DNA of 64,000 bases, from positions 12,504 through 76,503 of the forward strand of contig CAJTUV010000014.1 of assembly GCA_910579515.1 (NCBI GenBank), given 5' to 3'. The notes under the pieces were generated by a model. It saw nothing but the letters and a program-made list of their open reading frames with translations, was not told where the DNA came from and made no database searches. This document shows, in pieces, positions 62,069 to 64,000 of the stretch. The position numbers and the translations under genes were made by a program. Origin of the DNA: an uncultured Hungatella sp. (GTDB taxonomy: Bacteria > Bacillota > Clostridia > Lachnospirales > Lachnospiraceae). Every line of letters begins with the position of its first letter. The stretch's first letter is position 1.

Positions 62069-62899
62069 ATGGATATTCGATTAGTTGCATTAGACTTAGA
62101 TGGAACACTTTTAGACAGTCATAAACACTTATCAGAACGAAATCGCAGAGCTTTAGAAGCCTGCATTGCAAAAGGTGTTTATGTTGTTCCCTGTACTGGC
62201 CGGACGGCTCAGGGAATTCCGGAAGCGATTCGGTCTATTTCTGGAATTCGTTATGCAATCACGATTAATGGCGGAATGATTGAGGATGCTCAAGAGCAGA
62301 TTGTCTTAGACAGACGTTTAATGGAAAAAGAAATCGCCCTTGACATCATTGAGCAGGTAAAAGGTTTCCATGTGATGTATGATATTTATGCAGATGGAGA
62401 AGGAATCTCGGAAGAACGGTTCTATAACCATCTGGATGAATATAAAATTACAGAAGAGATTCAAAAGCTTGTGAAAAAAACTCGCCGTGTTGTCCCAAGC
62501 ATCATAGAGTATGTAAAATATAAAGAGGGCATGGTGGATAAAGTTAATCTGTTTTTTTCTGATCTTAATGAAAGAAAAAACGCGTGGGAGTTATTAAAGA
62601 AAAGAAACGACGTTTTGGTTACTTCGTCTTTATACAATAATCTGGAGATTAACGGTCTTGGAGCTTCAAAGGGAGATGCGCTTTTGAGGCTGGCTTCTAT
62701 GTTGAATCTGCCTAGGGAAAGCACAATGGCATGTGGGGATGGAGATAATGATTTTTCTATGATACGGTTAGCTGGAATTGGGGTTGCTATGGGAAATGGG
62801 GAGGAGAAGATTAAAGAGATTGCTGACTATGTCACTGGAAGCAATGATGAATCAGGGGTGGCGCAGGCGATAGAAGCGCTCATACTTGATGAATCGTAG
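62069..62899 (+). CDS. Cof-type HAD-superfamily phosphatase
   Basis: A 276-residue HAD hydrolase with a C2 cap. Motif I is ALDLDGTLLDSHKHL (nucleophile Asp), motif II VPCTGRTAQGIPEAI, motif III Lys in LGASKGDALLRL, and motif IV MACGDGDNDFSMIRLAGIGVAMGNG. Substrates of this class are sugar phosphates or flavin-type phosphates; the substrate is not deducible here. It starts 16 bases after the acidic protein. Confidence 0.9.
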   Translation: MDIRLVALDLDGTLLDSHKHLSERNRRALEACIAKGVYVVPCTGRTAQGIPEAIRSISGIRYAITINGGMIEDAQEQIVLDRRLMEKEIALDIIEQVKGFHVMYDIYADGEGISEERFYNHLDEYKITEEIQKLVKKTRRVVPSIIEYVKYKEGMVDKVNLFFSDLNERKNAWELLKKRNDVLVTSSLYNNLEINGLGASKGDALLRLASMLNLPRESTMACGDGDNDFSMIRLAGIGVAMGNGEEKIKEIADYVTGSNDESGVAQAIEALILDES

Positions 62900-62911
62900 T
62901 AAGAGGAGATT

Positions 62912-63625
62912 ATGGACAACTGGTTGGAAATTGTGGTGGGAATCTACCTCTTGGGTATGATTTTATACGGACATTATAAAGGATTTCTTCGATTAGCAGT
63001 TTCTATGGCAGCACTGGTTGCTACTTTAGTCATTGTGCATATTGCTATGCCAAAAATCGCTGTATATGTAAAGGAAAATACGCCAATCTATACATGGATT
63101 TTAGAAAATATACAAGAGACTATGGCAGAGGCATTGAGAATAGATGAAGAGATTTCTATGCCTGCCCAGCAGAGAATGGTAATTGAAGGCTTAAGCTTGC
63201 CCCAAGATGTAAAACGAATGCTGCTTGAAAATAATAATAGCCAAATGTATGAAATTTTGGGGGTAAATGCCTTTGTAGAATATATAGGAAGCTACCTGGC
63301 GAATATGATTTTAAATTGGGCCGGCTTTGTTGTCATGTTTATATTTGTATATATTATGCTTCGTCTAATCGTAAAATGGCTGGATATTATGGCAAAGCTT
63401 CCGGTCCTTTCAGGCATGAATAAACTGGCAGGGGCCGTTTTAGGCGGGATCCAGGGCTTATTTTTTATCTGGATTGTATCTTTGCTGGTGACAGCATGTT
63501 CCAGCACCCCATGGGCTTTGGCTATTTTAAGGCAGGTGGAGGCAAGTAAATGGCTTTCTGTTTTGTACCATTATAATTTGCTGTCAAAAATTGCTTTAGG
63601 AATCTTAAAAGGAATCTTATCTTAA
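62912..63625 (+). CDS. CvpA family membrane protein
   Basis: A 237-residue membrane protein with four predicted hydrophobic segments (about 5-25, 28-48, 130-160, 175-200). Motifs DNWLEIVVGIYLLGMILYGHYKGFLRLAVSMAALVATLVI and GMNKLAGAVLGGIQGLFFIWIV are typical of CvpA-like proteins, which are linked to envelope integrity and colicin V production. It is the last gene before the rRNA promoter region. Confidence 0.78.
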   Translation: MDNWLEIVVGIYLLGMILYGHYKGFLRLAVSMAALVATLVIVHIAMPKIAVYVKENTPIYTWILENIQETMAEALRIDEEISMPAQQRMVIEGLSLPQDVKRMLLENNNSQMYEILGVNAFVEYIGSYLANMILNWAGFVVMFIFVYIMLRLIVKWLDIMAKLPVLSGMNKLAGAVLGGIQGLFFIWIVSLLVTACSSTPWALAILRQVEASKWLSVLYHYNLLSKIALGILKGILS

Positions 63626-63798
63626 AAGTTGAATGTATTTTTTGCGCAATTAGAAAAATATCTTAAGAGTAAGATTAAAAGTTTGTATTCAGAGTTTTTA
63701 TGAAACCACAAAATATAGCTAAAATAAAGGATAAACGGCATATTTAGTGGTTTCAAAAAAGCCGTAAAAAATTGTTTTAAAATATGACACAAATCCTC
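63626..63798. other. Intergenic stretch with weak inverted repeats
   Basis: About 170 AT-rich bases after the CvpA-like gene. A small hairpin ATCTTA-AGAG-TAAGAT lies near 63660-63675. TGAAACCAC (near 63700) can pair with GTGGTTTCA (near 63748), but A-runs and not T-runs follow on the plus strand. I see no gene here. Confidence 0.5.
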
Positions 63799-63828
63799 TT
63801 GACAAATCATACATATAAATGGTATAGT
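63799..63828 (+). promoter_or_regulatory. rRNA-type promoter P1
   Basis: TTGACA (63799-63804), 18 bases, TATAGT (63823-63828). A CCGC-GGGAAT-GCGG hairpin follows near its start. Confidence 0.7.
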
Positions 63829-63888
63829 AAAGGTCCACCGCGGGAATGCGGTCGAAATTAATTCTGAAAAAGAAAAATAAAAAAGTTG

Positions 63889-63917
63889 TTGACAAAAGGA
63901 AAAAGCTGTGATAGAAT
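63889..63917 (+). promoter_or_regulatory. rRNA-type promoter P2 and 16S leader
   Basis: TTGACA (63889-63894), 17 bases, TAGAAT (63912-63917). The downstream GAACCTTGAGAATTAAAGA and the following AT-rich leader to 64000 resemble the leader ahead of clostridial 16S rRNA genes. The gene itself would begin beyond the window. Confidence 0.65.
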
Positions 63918-64000
63918 GATGAAGTTTCCGCTTGAGAGACAATACAGAACCTTGAGAATTAAAGATTGAACAGTATGTAAAACCCTGAAAATTCAAGAAG

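Noticed and set aside
63622..63996. 124-codon minus-strand frame over the rRNA promoter region
   Set aside because: It is antisense to two good sigma-A promoters and a 16S-type leader, is AT-rich Phe/Ile/Ser sequence and resembles no family.
1..64000. CRISPR arrays, tRNA genes, insertion sequences or prophage genes
   Set aside because: No regularly spaced repeats, cloverleaf genes, transposase or phage reading frames were seen in gaps or coding regions.

Overview
The window looks like a chromosomal segment of a spore-forming, anaerobic Clostridia bacterium, most likely Lachnospiraceae. The supporting signs are FabK-type fatty acid synthesis with a FabT-like repressor and FabT-like box, sporulation genes spmA and spmB, an anaerobic (cbi-type) cobalamin pathway, a large SRP RNA, strong AGGAGG ribosome sites and low-GC TTGACA/TATAAT promoters. 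The genus cannot be fixed from the sequence alone. No CRISPR array, IS element, prophage or tRNA gene was seen.

Layout. 1-5.7 kb: a sugar-acid catabolic locus. A KDPG/KDPGal-type aldolase (partial, minus strand) diverges from an operon of D-galactonate dehydratase, an ABC sugar transporter (lipoprotein plus two permeases) and an IclR regulator. Each promoter carries a GTTC-N8-GAAC inverted repeat. 5.8-8.3 kb: an amidohydrolase and a MATE exporter on the minus strand. 8.4-9.1 kb: an MNT/HEPN toxin-antitoxin-like pair. 9.1-10.2 kb: a lone citrate lyase ligase. 10.4-20.8 kb: a complete type II fatty acid synthesis operon (fabH-acpP-fabK-fabD-fabG-fabF-accB-fabZ-accC-accDA fusion) plus a second FabK-like flavoprotein, then spmA. 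21.5-24.5 kb: a DnaQ-like exonuclease, a DUF362 ferredoxin protein and an AEC transporter.

24.5-42.3 kb: a cobalamin riboswitch with its terminator leads a roughly 17 kb, almost gapless operon: a 34-codon small ORF, btuF-like/btuC/btuD uptake genes, then cbiP, cobT, cobU, cobS, a degenerate CobU paralogue, cbiB, cobD, cbiC, cbiD, cbiF, cbiG, cbiH, a CbiJ-CbiE-CbiT fusion and cbiA. Together these import corrinoids and build most of the corrin ring and nucleotide loop. CbiL, a cobaltochelatase and the adenosyltransferase are not in the window.

42.3-48 kb: an ArsC/Spx-like protein, a second MATE exporter, spmB, a FabT-like MarR regulator (the probable repressor of the fab operon 33 kb away), a GerMN-like lipoprotein and a DUF885 lipoprotein. 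48-55.3 kb: metG-traX-tatD-rsmA, convergent nagB, an uncharacterised proline/glutamine-rich protein and a NrdG-like radical SAM activase. 55.3-63.6 kb: tadA, the SRP RNA, a phosphofructokinase, dnaX-ybaB-recR, a large acidic protein, a Cof-type HAD phosphatase and a CvpA-like protein. The last 200 bases hold tandem promoters and a leader typical of an rRNA operon whose 16S gene would start just beyond the window.
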